From NCBI GenBank assembly GCA_022494885.1, contig JAGVSM010001128.1:1-64000 (forward strand): 64,000 bases of DNA, read 5' to 3'. The stretch comes from Micrasema longulum (taxonomy: Eukaryota; Arthropoda; Insecta; Trichoptera; Brachycentridae). The notes under the pieces were generated by a model that was given only the letters and a program-made list of their open reading frames with translations, was not told the origin of the DNA and did no database searches. Positions 43,023-54,179 of the stretch are shown one piece after another. The number at the start of each line of letters is the position of its first letter. The stretch's first letter is position 1. The position numbers and the translations under genes were made by a program.

Positions 43023-43054
43023 CTGACGATGGGGTAGTAACCTCGAAACCGGTC
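43023..43054 (+). ncRNA. Hammerhead-type ribozyme motif, right arm
   Basis: The plus strand reads CTGACGA, T, GGGG/CCTC stem with loop TAGTAA, GAAA, C-CG-G, UC. It is the inverted partner of the motif at 42655-42686. The stem has a G-U pair in place of one Watson-Crick pair. Core bases are intact. Confidence 0.6.
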
Positions 43055-43619
43055 AAAGTGTAATTAAAAAAAATAAAGTGGGTTATACAAATTTATAAAC
43101 AAATAAGTGTAAAATGTCATATCACAAAGTGAAAAATATTTTTGATAACAATAAGAAATTATAAGATTCTGTAAATATGAATACCTAGAATATGTCCATC
43201 TACTTGTAATTTTTTCAAACTGAACGGTTTGGAAAGGTAGGAAGAAATTGCCTCAAAGCAATGTGCCCACCCTAATTTGTAAATAAATTGCATTTGTATA
43301 TTAAGGATTAAATAAAATAAACTATATGTTTTGACAAAGCATGGTCACTGTAAGTATTTACAAAAATTATATGTTTTTTTAATTGCAGATTTAAAAATAA
43401 AAAGTAATGCAGTTACATTCCATGCAATTTTTTTTGGCATGTGATTCGACATGTTTAACACTACGGAAAAAACAAGGTTGTTTCCACTTAGGCGTAATAA
43501 CATGGATACTCCTATCATTTTAACAGTTATTTAATAGTACAAGCATCTTTATGATAATTTGTGGGTTGGATGAAAAATTCATCATAGTTACTATTGAAAC
43601 CTCAATAATTTTCTAATAA

Positions 43620-43775
43620 ATATATGAAACCGTGTAATCAACAATGTTTGGACCAACTCAAAACATTGTTGACTCTAGGTTGTAATGCGTTAAATTTAAT
43701 AACTCTCTAAAGGGTGAAATTCAGTTCCTGTCTACAAAAGTTTTGTCAAACTCATAACATTGTTGATCAAACCAA
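43620..43775. repeat. Family G-related fragment
   Basis: GACCAACTCAAAACATTGTT, TAATAACTCTCTAAAGGG and TGTTGATCAAACCAACTG resemble the outer part of family G, where TTGGGCTACTCAAAACATT and AATAACTCCCTAGGGAG occur at 13850-13910. Confidence 0.4.
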
Positions 43776-43919
43776 CTGGTATACGAAGCATATTTTTTTT
43801 AAAGTTTTCAGGTGTGGCCGAGGAATTTGTATGTGAAATACGAGTAATTCAGTTAGATGAATCTCATGAGCATCAAAAAAGATTTAAGTAAATTTTTTAA
43901 TTGCGACACTTCTGGATTT

Positions 43920-44640
43920 TTTATTCGATTTTTTGTGTTTTATCTCATCGAGCAGTTTTTATATTCGGGATGGCCGATATTTTCCAAAGACCTACTGATG
44001 AATTTTGTTGAGCGAAACTTAGACACATGAAGATTCCCTGAGTAACGCGTATTGTTATTGTGAATATAATGACTAAATGTGTATTTTAAATTTGTGTGAG
44101 CAGAAAAGTTTATGACATTCAAAATAGTTTTTGTAATGTCATGTAGTGGGATCATCAAAAGGAAGTATCTTTATTTGTCGGTAGATATCCCTGACATGGG
44201 AATCCCATTTAAGTCCAAGAATGTTTCATAGAGCTCTGTTCTGAAGAATTTGTATTTACGGGATCTGATTTTTGCTGACAAAACCCCATATGCATGATAT
44301 ATAGGATAGGTGGGAATAAATCATAGCGTAGTAGACGGCAAACAAAACGGAATGAGGAAGCAAGCCTCGAAGCATAGGCAATACGCCAGTTACGGGTGCT
44401 ATTTTTGATTTTACATGCTCGAATTGATAGCTCCATGAATGTTTGGAGTCAATAAATAGTCCCAAGTATTAAGTTACATTGGTTTTTTTCAATAGAGCCA
44501 GTTCCAAGAGAAAGATTGATATTTAAGTCCTGTCTGTTCCCAAAAATCATATACGAGTACGATGTTTTTTCAATATTCAAACTTAATTTATTTAATCTCA
44601 TTCAGTCAACTAGACTATTGAAATCTGTCTCCATTATGTT
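43920..44640 (-). mobile_element. Jockey/CR1-like LINE relic, reverse-transcriptase C-terminus
   Basis: The minus strand reads RLNKLSLNIEKTSYSYMIFG, then GLFIDSKHSWSYQFEHVKSK, APVTGVLPMLRGLLPHSV, MIYSHLSYISCIWGF and, after breaks, LHVSKFRSTK. These are the same blocks as in the relic at 4445-4850, so both belong to one family; this copy keeps more of both sides. It contains stops and frameshifts and has no catalytic motif. Confidence 0.85.
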
Positions 44641-44654
44641 TTCGAACGGATAGA

Positions 44655-44775
44655 AAACTTAAGAAAATGTTTGAAGTGGCCACTTAACCCAGCCAATATC
44701 AGGTCATAAGCCATGTGAATGCCTAGACTTTCATATTCCATTCTATAAAATGTTTTCCACCTCTGTTAAAAATAT
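44655..44775. repeat. Foldback repeat family G fragment
   Basis: AAGTGGCCACTTAACCCAGCC, CAGGTCATAAGCCATGTG, AATGCCTAGACTTTCATATT and ATGTTTTCCACCTCTG match family G in the inverted sense. Confidence 0.7.
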
Positions 44776-44779
44776 TGTA

Positions 44780-45515
44780 ATGCCTATGGTAAATTATTAT
44801 GCAAACGTCATGTGTATTGTTTTTTTTAGGCATTTATTTTTACACTACTGTTTTTTACCATTGTGTCTTATCCATTTCTCGGGGTGTGTTTTAGGATACA
44901 GCCTTCGGTTTCCGAACCGCCCAAGGAGTGAATAAGAGGTTTTGAAGGTGGTGTGAGCTACGAACCGCAAATCCCGGGGTTAGTTAAGGTTTACCGCCGA
45001 ACTCCTTAATGGAAACCAGAGTCCACACGAAGGGGTGATTTCAGGAGAATTTCAGGAAAGACTTTCAGAGAAGGTGGAGGGGAATCTGAAATTCAAGTGA
45101 GTTGTATTTAATAAGATTAGCCACCGGTTTTTAACAAATCTTAATTACAGATTTTCTTAGCTTTTCCTTGTAAAAGTATTTATCTTAAATGTATTACAAC
45201 TATTCTTATAAGTTATTTATTAATGTAATCAATGTGAAAATGATGATACTATTTGGGTCAATGTTTTGTACTTGTATCATAAAAAAATATTTCTAAAACT
45301 TATATTAATAACTTAGTGTAAGTCTCACTCCAAGTATAAGAGCTTGTCGCTTTTTTGGAGAGGAACAGCATAAAAAATAAATGTTTTTTTTTCATTATAT
45401 ATGTAATTAAACTGTTATAAATGTACCTTAACTATTGTAATATATTTAATTAAATAAATAAAAAAAAATATCTGGGTAGGCATGGCAACTTTTTGTTGAT
45501 TTACCTAAAAAAACC
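44780..45515. other. Unrecognised stretch, partly GC-richer
   Basis: The segment 44890-45090 is richer in GC (for example AACCGCAAATCCCGGGGTTAG) than its surroundings but has stops in all frames. Nothing was recognised. Confidence 0.35.
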
Positions 45516-45519
45516 ATCA

Positions 45520-46010
45520 TGCCGTTTCCCTGTAGGGGTAGGCAGAGAGGATAGAACGCCATATCACTCCTCGTACATTCATACATTTTCTCTTGCACGC
45601 ACGCCAATTATTCCAACTCTTGACATGTCCATCTTCAAGTAATTGATGGACTTAATTGTGTCATGTCTTTCTCTTTCTTCTTTGTGTTTTCTGCATCCGT
45701 CAACATTTGCACTATGGATCCGTTTGAGCCGTTTTTTTTGCTCTACATGTCCAAACCAACTCAGCACCCCTTTCTTTATTCCGTCGATAATGCATGTCTC
45801 AGCCTTTCATAGTTCACGGATCTCAACGTTTATACACCTATCATACATCGTTTTACCACACATTTGCCCGAGGGATTGCATTTTGCCATTTAACCCACTG
45901 TCATCATAATTTTTACAATTCCTTACTTCGGTCCTATACATAAGAGTTGGCATTAGAACTCAATTGTGGACTGCTAGTATTCCCTCCTGTGACAGAAAAA
46001 TAATTCTGAC
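45520..46010 (-). mobile_element. RTE-like LINE relic, ORF2 C-terminus
   Basis: On the minus strand the blocks KMQSLGQMCGKTMYDRCINV, VWTCRAKKTAQTD / LSWFGHVEQKKRLKRIHS, INYLKMDMSRVGIIGVRAR and WRSILSAYPYRE appear over several frames. This is the same family as 30960-31470, in opposite orientation, with more frameshifts. Confidence 0.8.
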
Positions 46011-46225
46011 GACGCATTTATGAAAAAAATTAACCACATCGTACTTCCAGTAAAGTTTCTTAAGAGTAACACCATAATCCAAATTTCCTGCAGTTAAATA
46101 CAAACTTTACACTCGCCAACAAAGCTTTCGATTGCATTACAAGTCGTGTAAGATTATTACAGTTTAAAGGTAAGAATGGCAGTCTAACAATGGTAGAAAC
46201 ACGTCTTGTTAGGCTAACTTAGCCC

Positions 46226-47456
46226 CCCCGAGTGTGCTTGTATAAAAAGCTTTCCGCTGTATCCCGTCTCTGGGCTACTAACTATAGAGCTCCATTATTG
46301 TGATCATATAAATTGGTAGCTAGTGGCTAACTACTAATTTCTCTCTGAATATATCAAATTAACCTGTTGTCTTAGTAAATTTATGAATTTATTTATTTTA
46401 TTGGGTAAACAAACATTATGTCCGCAAATATTGTCAATTTCTTTGTATATTAGTGTAGGATACTCATGAACACACCAAAAAAATTGTTTACACTTTACAC
46501 ATAACTTTAAATTATGTTTAATATAACAAATGTAAAAGAAAAGAAACGAAAAAGTATGTAGATAATACTAAAGTTAAATGTCTGTTTCTCTTAATATTTC
46601 TATGATTTTTGACCTTAATTTAAATACATTGTCATAAAAAATATCTGCCAGGTAAATATATTGTTATATTGGTGGCATATTCTAGGTCTTGTAGATTATT
46701 TCAAATAGTTTGTTGACGCGTTATCTGTGTAAAATAGAAAATTTTGCCTTGTCGGTCTAGATTAGTGATTCCCAAAGTGGTCTTTATCGACTCCAAGGGG
46801 TCTATGACAACCTGCAAGGGGTCTACGTCAACGAAAAAAAAATTTGGGGATCCATGAAATGAAAATGGGGGTCCACGATAATGGATCTCAACATACACTG
46901 ATAGTTCTCCTGGCTGCAAAAAAACATACCCGTTACTTATCCTGTATTATGGTATATGGCGAGACATTTTTTGATTTCCTTTCCATCGTCATACCTAGTG
47001 GAAAGGAAGTTCAGCGCTGATACCAATCTCCTAACAAAAAAAGAAACAGTCTGCAATTCATTGGCCGAGGAGATTTAAGATTAAACCTGACAAAATTGAC
47101 ACCAAATTTTGATATTTTATTAGTACCAGGTTCATCCTTCCCATTAAAAACATTAACTTATTGCTAAGTTTAATTTATGTAACGTTTATTTTATATAACA
47201 GATACAAAATTTTATTTTGAGTAGTTTCAATTTAAATTCAATTAATAAATGTATAAAATTTAACAATTGTTTTAACTTTAAGTTTTAACCACTAAACTTC
47301 ACTACAGTTACAAATTTATGAAAAATAAATATCAGGTAAGTAGGGGGTCGACCAAAAACCGAAAACATGGCTAGGGGTCTACGACACAAAACAGTTTGGA
47401 AAACCTCTGGTCTAGATGATACTCGGAATATAAATCTTTCAAGTAGATTAGGGGCT
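46226..47456. repeat. Tandem duplication, unit 1 (1231 bp)
   Basis: The unit repeats with a period of exactly 1231 bases at 47457-48684. I noticed a single base difference (C at 46686, A at 47917) outside the junctions. The unit holds a LINE 3' end (46390-46560) and a hAT element (46763-47409). Such identity means the duplication is recent or an assembly artefact. Confidence 0.9.
46763..47409 (+). mobile_element. hAT element, internally deleted, copy 1
   Basis: The element is flanked by the 8-base duplication GTCTAGAT (46755-46762 and 47410-47417). Its ends are TAGTGATTCCCAAAGTGG and the complement of CAGTTTGGAAAACCTCTG, similar to the Charlie-type hAT terminal repeat. Inside, SSYLVERKFSADTNLLTKK and, after a frameshift, QFIGRGDLRLNLTKLTP match the hAT C-terminal dimerisation region found in ZBED/FAM200-type proteins. 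At 647 bp, with most of the transposase gone and the rest frameshifted, it cannot move by itself. Confidence 0.85.
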
Positions 47457-48684
47457 CCCCGAGTGTGCTTGTATAAAAAGCTTTCCGCTGTATCCCGTCT
47501 CTGGGCTACTAACTATAGAGCTCCATTATTGTGATCATATAAATTGGTAGCTAGTGGCTAACTACTAATTTCTCTCTGAATATATCAAATTAACCTGTTG
47601 TCTTAGTAAATTTATGAATTTATTTATTTTATTGGGTAAACAAACATTATGTCCGCAAATATTGTCAATTTCTTTGTATATTAGTGTAGGATACTCATGA
47701 ACACACCAAAAAAATTGTTTACACTTTACACATAACTTTAAATTATGTTTAATATAACAAATGTAAAAGAAAAGAAACGAAAAAGTATGTAGATAATACT
47801 AAAGTTAAATGTCTGTTTCTCTTAATATTTCTATGATTTTTGACCTTAATTTAAATACATTGTCATAAAAAATATCTGCCAGGTAAATATATTGTTATAT
47901 TGGTGGCATATTCTAGGTATTGTAGATTATTTCAAATAGTTTGTTGACGCGTTATCTGTGTAAAATAGAAAATTTTGCCTTGTCGGTCTAGATTAGTGAT
48001 TCCCAAAGTGGTCTTTATCGACTCCAAGGGGTCTATGACAACCTGCAAGGGGTCTACGTCAACGAAAAAAAAATTTGGGGATCCATGAAATGAAAATGGG
48101 GGTCCACGATAATGGATCTCAACATACACTGATAGTTCTCCTGGCTGCAAAAAAACATACCCGTTACTTATCCTGTATTATGGTATATGGCGAGACATTT
48201 TTTGATTTCCTTTCCATCGTCATACCTAGTGGAAAGGAAGTTCAGCGCTGATACCAATCTCCTAACAAAAAAAGAAACAGTCTGCAATTCATTGGCCGAG
48301 GAGATTTAAGATTAAACCTGACAAAATTGACACCAAATTTTGATATTTTATTAGTACCAGGTTCATCCTTCCCATTAAAAACATTAACTTATTGCTAAGT
48401 TTAATTTATGTAACGTTTATTTTATATAACAGATACAAAATTTTATTTTGAGTAGTTTCAATTTAAATTCAATTAATAAATGTATAAAATTTAACAATTG
48501 TTTTAACTTTAAGTTTTAACCACTAAACTTCACTACAGTTACAAATTTATGAAAAATAAATATCAGGTAAGTAGGGGGTCGACCAAAAACCGAAAACATG
48601 GCTAGGGGTCTACGACACAAAACAGTTTGGAAAACCTCTGGTCTAGATGATACTCGGAATATAAATCTTTCAAGTAGATTAGGG
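47457..48684. repeat. Tandem duplication, unit 2
   Basis: This is the second copy of the 1231-bp unit. It ends at AGTAGATTAGGG, after which the flanks diverge. The 72-codon minus-strand frames in both units are non-coding shadows of the hAT element. Confidence 0.9.
47994..48640 (+). mobile_element. hAT element, internally deleted, copy 2
   Basis: Identical in layout to copy 1, with the same GTCTAGAT duplication on both sides. It arose by duplication of the larger unit and not by a second transposition, because the flanks are duplicated too. Confidence 0.85.
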
Positions 48685-48694
48685 AAGTAACGTA

Positions 48695-48770
48695 AACCTT
48701 GACAAAAAGCTTGTTTGCTTTGGAACCGGTCGGTGAAAAATAAAAATTAGTGGTTAAAAACAAAGTTGTT
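48695..48770 (+). repeat. Hammerhead-like repeat arm, decayed (family H4)
   Basis: The unit reads CTTGACAA, a five-pair stem AAAGC/GCTTT with loop TTGTTT, GGAA, CCGGTC, GGTG, then ACAAAGTTGTTTTATTTATT. It matches the right arm of the palindrome at 50037-50565. CTGANGA and GAAA are both mutated. Confidence 0.45.
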
Positions 48771-48774
48771 TTAT

Positions 48775-49335
48775 TTATTTAATTATAGGGAAATCAGTTT
48801 TATTATTTATTAATTTGTAGAAAAATAACTGATCCAATAATATTGTTCGAATTTTAATAGAGTTTATTCCATGGTACTGCATACTTTCAGCATAGTTAGA
48901 GAAGTTAAGGTTTAACCGGTAGTCGAGCAATTTTCCATAAAGTTTTTCATATGACTCTGCATGTTTAAATGGTTTCAATACGCGCATGATAAGTCCAACC
49001 CTTTGACATATTTTTTTTAGGACTAATATAAAATGAACATTAAACATTAGTTTCTTATCAATTATAACACCCAAGTTGCGAATTTGACTATCGGTGTTAT
49101 TAAAAGAGTAAGGAAAGCTGATCGTCGTTTGTTTGCGCGAAATACAACAGAAGTGACATTTACTTATATTTAACTCCTAGATTATTTACCATTAAATTTT
49201 ACTTACATTACTGAAAAAGTCTGTCAAGATCTTCTTGCATTTTCGCACAGTCAGTGTGAGATTTAATGCAGCCGTAAATTTTTATGGTATCAGCAAAAGA
49301 GATGAATTTACAATATTTCAATATTTAAATCCGTG
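48775..49335 (-). mobile_element. LINE relic, reverse-transcriptase motif C to C-terminus
   Basis: The minus strand reads FISFADTIKIYGCIKSHTDC, a decayed motif C (FADT for FADD), then, after breaks, MGVIIDKKLMFNVHFI, RVGLIMRVLKPFKHA and NYAESMQYHGINSIKI. The order is that of a Jockey-like ORF2. It abuts the hammerhead-like arm at 48695-48770. Confidence 0.8.
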
Positions 49336-50036
49336 TTTTGTGTTTTCGTTTCAATAAATCATTTAAATGCGTTACAAATTTAAAAAAAATAGGTATCGTT
49401 GTGATGTTCCAAGGTAGACTGCGGAACTTCAAAAAAACTCTATTAGTAGAGATGAAATAAAAACTTATTAAAACTTAATGTATGTACATAAATATATGGA
49501 TAATTTAATAGAAACAGAGATTTCTATTGGTTCAACACCAGCAATAAAAATATGCTAGTTGTGCCTTCTATTAGGCTGTAAAAAATTAATTCTTTTGCCT
49601 CAAACTGCAAAGCTATGATTCTACAACAAATCCTGATGAAATTCAGGCTCAGCCAATGAAAAAAAATAAAATTTGGTCAAGCACAGGTTTGCAAGACAAG
49701 GCAGCTTGGCATTAGATTAATGTTTATTAGTTTTAATTTATTGATTTTACTTTCTTGATTTGAATTGTGTTGTTGATTTAAATTATTTCGCTTGTTGATT
49801 TTAATTCACTAATTGTAGAATTATTTTATTAAATCATAATTTTATTGACGCTTTTAAGAGATTCAATAGATCCTTTGTAAAGAATAATAAACTAGTATAC
49901 TGACACTAATAGTACACTTTAAAAGAAGTTCTAATAAAGTTAAAAAAAAAAAAAAACATTTATATTGTGATTATTTCAAAATTATTATTTAATAGTGGAG
50001 AACAATTAACAATGTTTTGAGTATAAAAAAATAAAT

Positions 50037-50565
50037 TAAAACAACTTTGTTTTAAACCAATTATTTTTAATTTTTTCCACCTACCGGTTTTAAAGCTATA
50101 CAAGCGTCTTTATTATGAATTTTATCGTATTTTATTTTATCAATGTTTACTAAATATAACACATGATGCTTGTAAATCAAGTCGTTTTGTCTTGTAAGGA
50201 TGGGAAGTGTAATGCGAGATGGATACGATATTTAAAACTAGACAAGAATGGACTAAAGCAAATATAATAAAACTACAATAACTAAAAAAAAATATATCAC
50301 GGTAAAAGAAGACTTGAGGGTACTACTTGCAAACCGGGCAAAATCCGAAATAAAAATAAAGTGAGATTTTAATTTCCACGCTTCCCATCCTTACAAGATA
50401 AAAATACTTTATGTATTTGCTCCATTATTTAGTAAACACTGATAAAAATAAAATAGAAAAGAATTCGTTAGTAAGTTAATATACCTCGATAAAAAAGCTT
50501 GTATCGATTTGAAACCGGTCGGTGGAAAAACAAAAAAATAAGTAGTTCAAAACAAAGTTGTTTTT
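50037..50565. repeat. 530-bp palindrome with hammerhead-like ends (family H4)
   Basis: The left arm (50037-50225) and right arm (50365-50565) are inverted: AACAACTTTGTTTT, TTTTTCCACC, ACCGGTTT and CTTGTAAGGATGGGAAG appear in both, in opposite sense. The outer units read on the right CTCGATAA, stem, GAAA, CCGGTC (50484-50520) and on the left, minus strand, AATAA, stem with loop TTGTAT, AAAA, CCGGTA. Both are decayed relative to a hammerhead core. Confidence 0.7.
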
Positions 50566-50629
50566 TATTTATTTTATTGTAATGGATAATCACAAATTAA
50601 GTACTTCGAATATAAATTTAGTTTTGAAA

Positions 50630-50890
50630 TTTGTAGAGCATTTCCAAATTTTTATAGACAGGCTGTATTTCCTCACTAGGGAGTTCTTTAGATCTAAATT
50701 TGTTGCAACACGAGTAAAAACATTTATGGGAGACAAATATGAAAGTATAAGCACGGTGATTGTTAAACAGTGTTTCAAGTGGCCACTTAAATTGACCGAA
50801 AACAACTCATTAACCCTTTAAATGCCCAGACTTCCGTATCCCTTCTTTAAAATGTTTTCCCTCCTAGTTGCACAAAATTCGGAATAAATT
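50630..50890. repeat. Foldback repeat family G copy
   Basis: CTCACTAGGGAGTTC, AAGTGGCCACTTAAATTG, AATGCCCAGACTTCCGTATC and ATGTTTTCCCTCC match the family. The frames on both strands here are by-products. Confidence 0.7.
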
Positions 50891-51295
50891 CTTTATGTCT
50901 CAGACTAGCATCCCTCCCACATACCGCTACCTCTTTTTTACCCTACCTTTGTCCTAGTCCGCGTCCAGTACGGACTGTTTCATTGGTCAAATACGTTTTT
51001 AATATACGTTATTTAAAAAATAAAAAACGTGATTTTAAGAGTACAGTAAAACTTCGTTTTTCCAAACTCCAGTCATTCAGATTGCCAAACATGCGGATCG
51101 TAATCAGAAAATATAAAATAAAGGAGTTAACAAATAAAACGGTATATCCGTCAAAGCAATTAACATTGCTGGACATGTTTCAGTAAGCTTTTAATGTGAT
51201 TTCAGTTCGTTGTTTTATTGTTTAATTATTATTATTTAAATGTGTTTTTTTCACAAGTAAGTGCATTTGTTTTATTTGTGTCTATGCTGATAAAA

Positions 51296-51670
51296 ATATA
51301 GTTCTATAGTGTAAAATAGAGCATGAACCAGAACCTTGGACGAGCGTTTTTGACTCGAGTGCTACTCTCAGATAAAAAACCGACGAAAGAAATCGAGTGG
51401 AGATAAATCAAGCTTGTTGTGTAGTAATTAATGCCTTCGCCTACGATTCTTGAGGTCCCGAGTTCGATTCCTGGCAGAGTGGACGTAAAATATCGATTTA
51501 AAATGTTTTGTTGTACTGAAATATTACATCGTTTCTGGACTGGCACCAGACGTGTAAGACTGATCACCTTACCTTCATGAAAAAGATAATCGAACGAAAC
51601 TAGATAAGGTTTAAGAATGCAGTGCCCTATGCACCACTACATGCGGAAAGGAAGATGGTGATCTTTGTTG
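51296..51670 (+). repeat. tRNA-derived SINE, family B, long form
   Basis: A leader (TTCTATAGTGTAAAATAGAG, GTTTTTGACTCGAGTGC) precedes a tRNA-like head with B box GAGTTCGATTCC and the body TTCTGGACTGGCACCAGACG, AGTGCCCTATGCACCAC. The same leader and body occur at 63690-64000, so the long form is a real unit. Confidence 0.7.
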
Positions 51671-52529
51671 CAGTAGCAGATTACAGCGCAATAAATGATA
51701 TTCTAATTTGAGAAAAATAAGATTTCGAAATAATCTCATCGTTTTTTAAACTGAAAACGCCTCACGCTTGTGTCTTTGCTATTCCACTTAAGGAGAAATC
51801 AATTTATTTAAATGTAAAATTTGGTTTAACGGTAAAGAAAACTTTTTATTTAAAAACAGCAAAAGTATATACATAAGCGTAACATCTTAATAAAGAACCT
51901 CCGTTTACTAACACTAGCTAAATTTAATTATAAACACGACGTAACGACTTTTAGAAACAGAAAAATCACTCGTACAGCACGCGAAATAAAGATTAACTCA
52001 AAGCCAAAGCGTGGGTTCACATTTTTTATATGAGAGTGAGCCAGATTTCTTATTTTAGACAGTGTTTTTAGCCTTTTTATTTTTAGAAGTCGGAGGCATT
52101 GCTCACGTCCCGTCTTTACACATATCTCGTGAGTGTTGCCAACATAAAGAAGGATTTAGAGAAATCACTTTTTGGGACAGGTGGCTGCATGAGAGAGACA
52201 AAGAAACCTGACAAATTGAAAATGTAATCTGAGGCTTTTATTCCGTTTCGAGAATTCGACGCATACTACCGTGCGTAATTTAAATCCACTTATTTAATAA
52301 CTCTCTTGTCAAATATATTTAAGAATTTAATGTACTTTAATTATTGATCGTGTAACGAATTTTAATTAAACAGAATTATTGTATTTTATTTAGCCAAATA
52401 ATAAAAAAAAAACACATGTTTTAATTATTTTACTATTCCGAAAAGCTGTATAAAAAAACACATTGCTACAATAAGGCTAAAATTTCATAAAAAATGCGAA
52501 CAAAATTAGTCGTTAACAAAAGTTTTGTC

Positions 52530-52765
52530 AAACGACAAAAGAGATGGAGAACAATTAAAAGAAGATAATATGAAGGTCTAGGCATTTACAGGGCTTATGA
52601 ACTATCATTGGCTGGTTTAAGTGGCCACTTAACACACTGTTAAAATTTTCCATTTTGCTTATGTTTGAAGATCCATATTTCTTCAATTCTTCCATCTGTT
52701 GATTCTAGTAAAGTTAAGAGCTGAAAAATTTTTTGTCTGCAAACACTTGGACTAATTCAAAATAT
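52530..52765. repeat. Foldback repeat family G copy
   Basis: GGTCTAGGCATTTACAGGGC, TCATTGGCTGGTTTAAGTGG, CCACTTAACACACTG and CTTCAATTCTTCCATCTG match the family in its direct sense. Confidence 0.75.
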
Positions 52766-52779
52766 TGTAAAAAGTTTTG

Positions 52780-53010
52780 TCCATTTTTTTCCGATTTAAA
52801 AACAAGCACTAAAAGTAAAACAAAATGGTTACGATTATACGTCATTCGAAAGAAAAAAATCTGCTCTAAAAGATGTTTATTGTTTTTGCGTTAGATATGT
52901 TATCTTATTTGATTACAATCCTTCAAAATATAATGTGCGCACTCTCGATACCGCTTTTTGTTTACGTTTAATCGAGAAAATAAAGCTGGCAATGCTCGCA
53001 TTCATGATTC
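52780..53010. repeat. Repeat family D copy
   Basis: TACGTCATTCGAAAGAAA, ATCTGCTCTAAAAGA, TCCTTCAAAATATAATGTG and AAAATAAAGCTGGCAA match the copy at 15540-15960 in the same order. Confidence 0.6.
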
Positions 53011-53079
53011 TGAGATAAATCTCACCATATCAATTAAGATTTAAGCTCTTTTACTATAAAAAAACCCACAGATGGAATT

Positions 53080-53150
53080 TATTTGCCGGGAATCGAACTC
53101 TGTAATCATGATGATAGGCAATTACTTGACCTCCAGGTCAAGAAGTATTT
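53080..53150 (-). repeat. tRNA-like SINE head, inverted
   Basis: On the minus strand AGTTCGATTCCCGGC is a good B box, with a degenerate A-box half at about 53140. No acceptor stem forms. Confidence 0.45.
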
Positions 53151-53159
53151 GTGTATATT

Positions 53160-54175
53160 TAATATTTCGAAATAACTTAAAGGTGACTTAGCACGCCAGT
53201 AAACCAATTTACTTTTTAAAATATTTGAGGTGAAAAACTTCCGCCGTATCACTGTACACACATATATCAAGTAGCGACTTTGAGTACCCCAAAAGGAAAG
53301 TGGTGTCAGTTTGATATGATGGCAGAATTAGGGTTAACCGTGCGGCTGGCGCCAGCTAAATTTACCCTCGGGACCACAAACTTGAGGATCGCCTTTTTGC
53401 CTCCCCAAATTTTATCCTTTCTAGAAGGTTTCTCTCACCCCTGTTGCAGACCAAGAAAAAGACGATTCAGTTTTATTTGGCCCAGTGTATTTGATTAAAC
53501 ACCTAAAATTCAACGCTTTCGAATGTTGAAATATGTCATTATATTGATTGTTTGTTAATATTAACGTCAATTTTATGAAAAACAAGTCTGTCATAAAACA
53601 AAGATTTTAAAAGCACTTTAATAAATTCAGAAACAGTTTTTTTCATTCTTTACGTTGGTATAATGCTTTAATGTTTCAGCATCAAAAAAACTTACGTAAC
53701 ATCTTTTGTAGCTGGTTTAAGCAAACTGTTTTTCTCGAAAAAACTAATCTTTTCGCTTTTTTTTTATTATATGGGAGTTGCTTTATTATTTACCTTGCTT
53801 ATTATATACAAGGTTGATATATCGAAAGGTGGATTTTTCTAAAATTTAATTTCTTTAAATTTATCCAAACTGTTAGGATCAGAAGGGATATACTTATGTG
53901 GATGTATTAATGTTTTCTTAATGTTTTCGCTTAGACGCTGGCCTTATGATCAGAAACACGATCACATTTCTTATAATTGTAGATAACTGAAATGGCTCAA
54001 ATTAAGACAATGGAGAGACTATTAATCCCTCTTTCTTCTGTTCACAGTACTTTATAAACTTAACGTTTTTATATAAATCCGTGAAAAAATTCAGTTCATG
54101 ATTCACCTCTTCGTTCTAATTTTCAAAGCACCCTCTTAAACCCATCGAAAATTCTTTTTTCGTTTCGTTTCGTAA
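53160..54175. other. Stretch without recognised features
   Basis: A 72-codon plus-strand frame at 53280-53498 lies in a GC-richer patch but shows no family motif. The remainder is AT-rich. Confidence 0.35.
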
Positions 54176-54179
54176 CTCA

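Larger units (their letters stand above)
42625..43086. repeat. 460-bp palindrome with hammerhead motifs at both outer ends
   Basis: The left arm (42625-42827) and right arm (42871-43086) are inverted copies about nine-tenths identical, joined by a centre of about 40 bases. Each arm has the same order from the outside: AATTACACTT, ribozyme-like unit, AATTACACGCGTTGC, ATATAATAAAATA, AGACAGAAAATTGAAAGAAA, GAGGACTC. No coding frame is present. The ribozyme-like units point outward. Confidence 0.85.

Noticed and set aside
45643..45909. An 88-codon plus-strand gene
   Set aside because: It is the antisense shadow of an RTE-like ORF2 relic on the minus strand.
46701..46919. A duplicated 72-codon gene (also at 47932-48150)
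   Set aside because: The frame spans the hAT end and flank, and its duplication is explained by the 1231-bp tandem repeat.
49620..49660. Another hammerhead motif (CCTGATGAAATTCAGG)
   Set aside because: CTGATGA is present by chance, but no stem II followed by GAAA and GUH is found.
50590..50805. A protein family with copies at 13659-13904 and 37828-38016
   Set aside because: These similar frames all lie on the same noncoding foldback repeat (family G) and in different frames of it.
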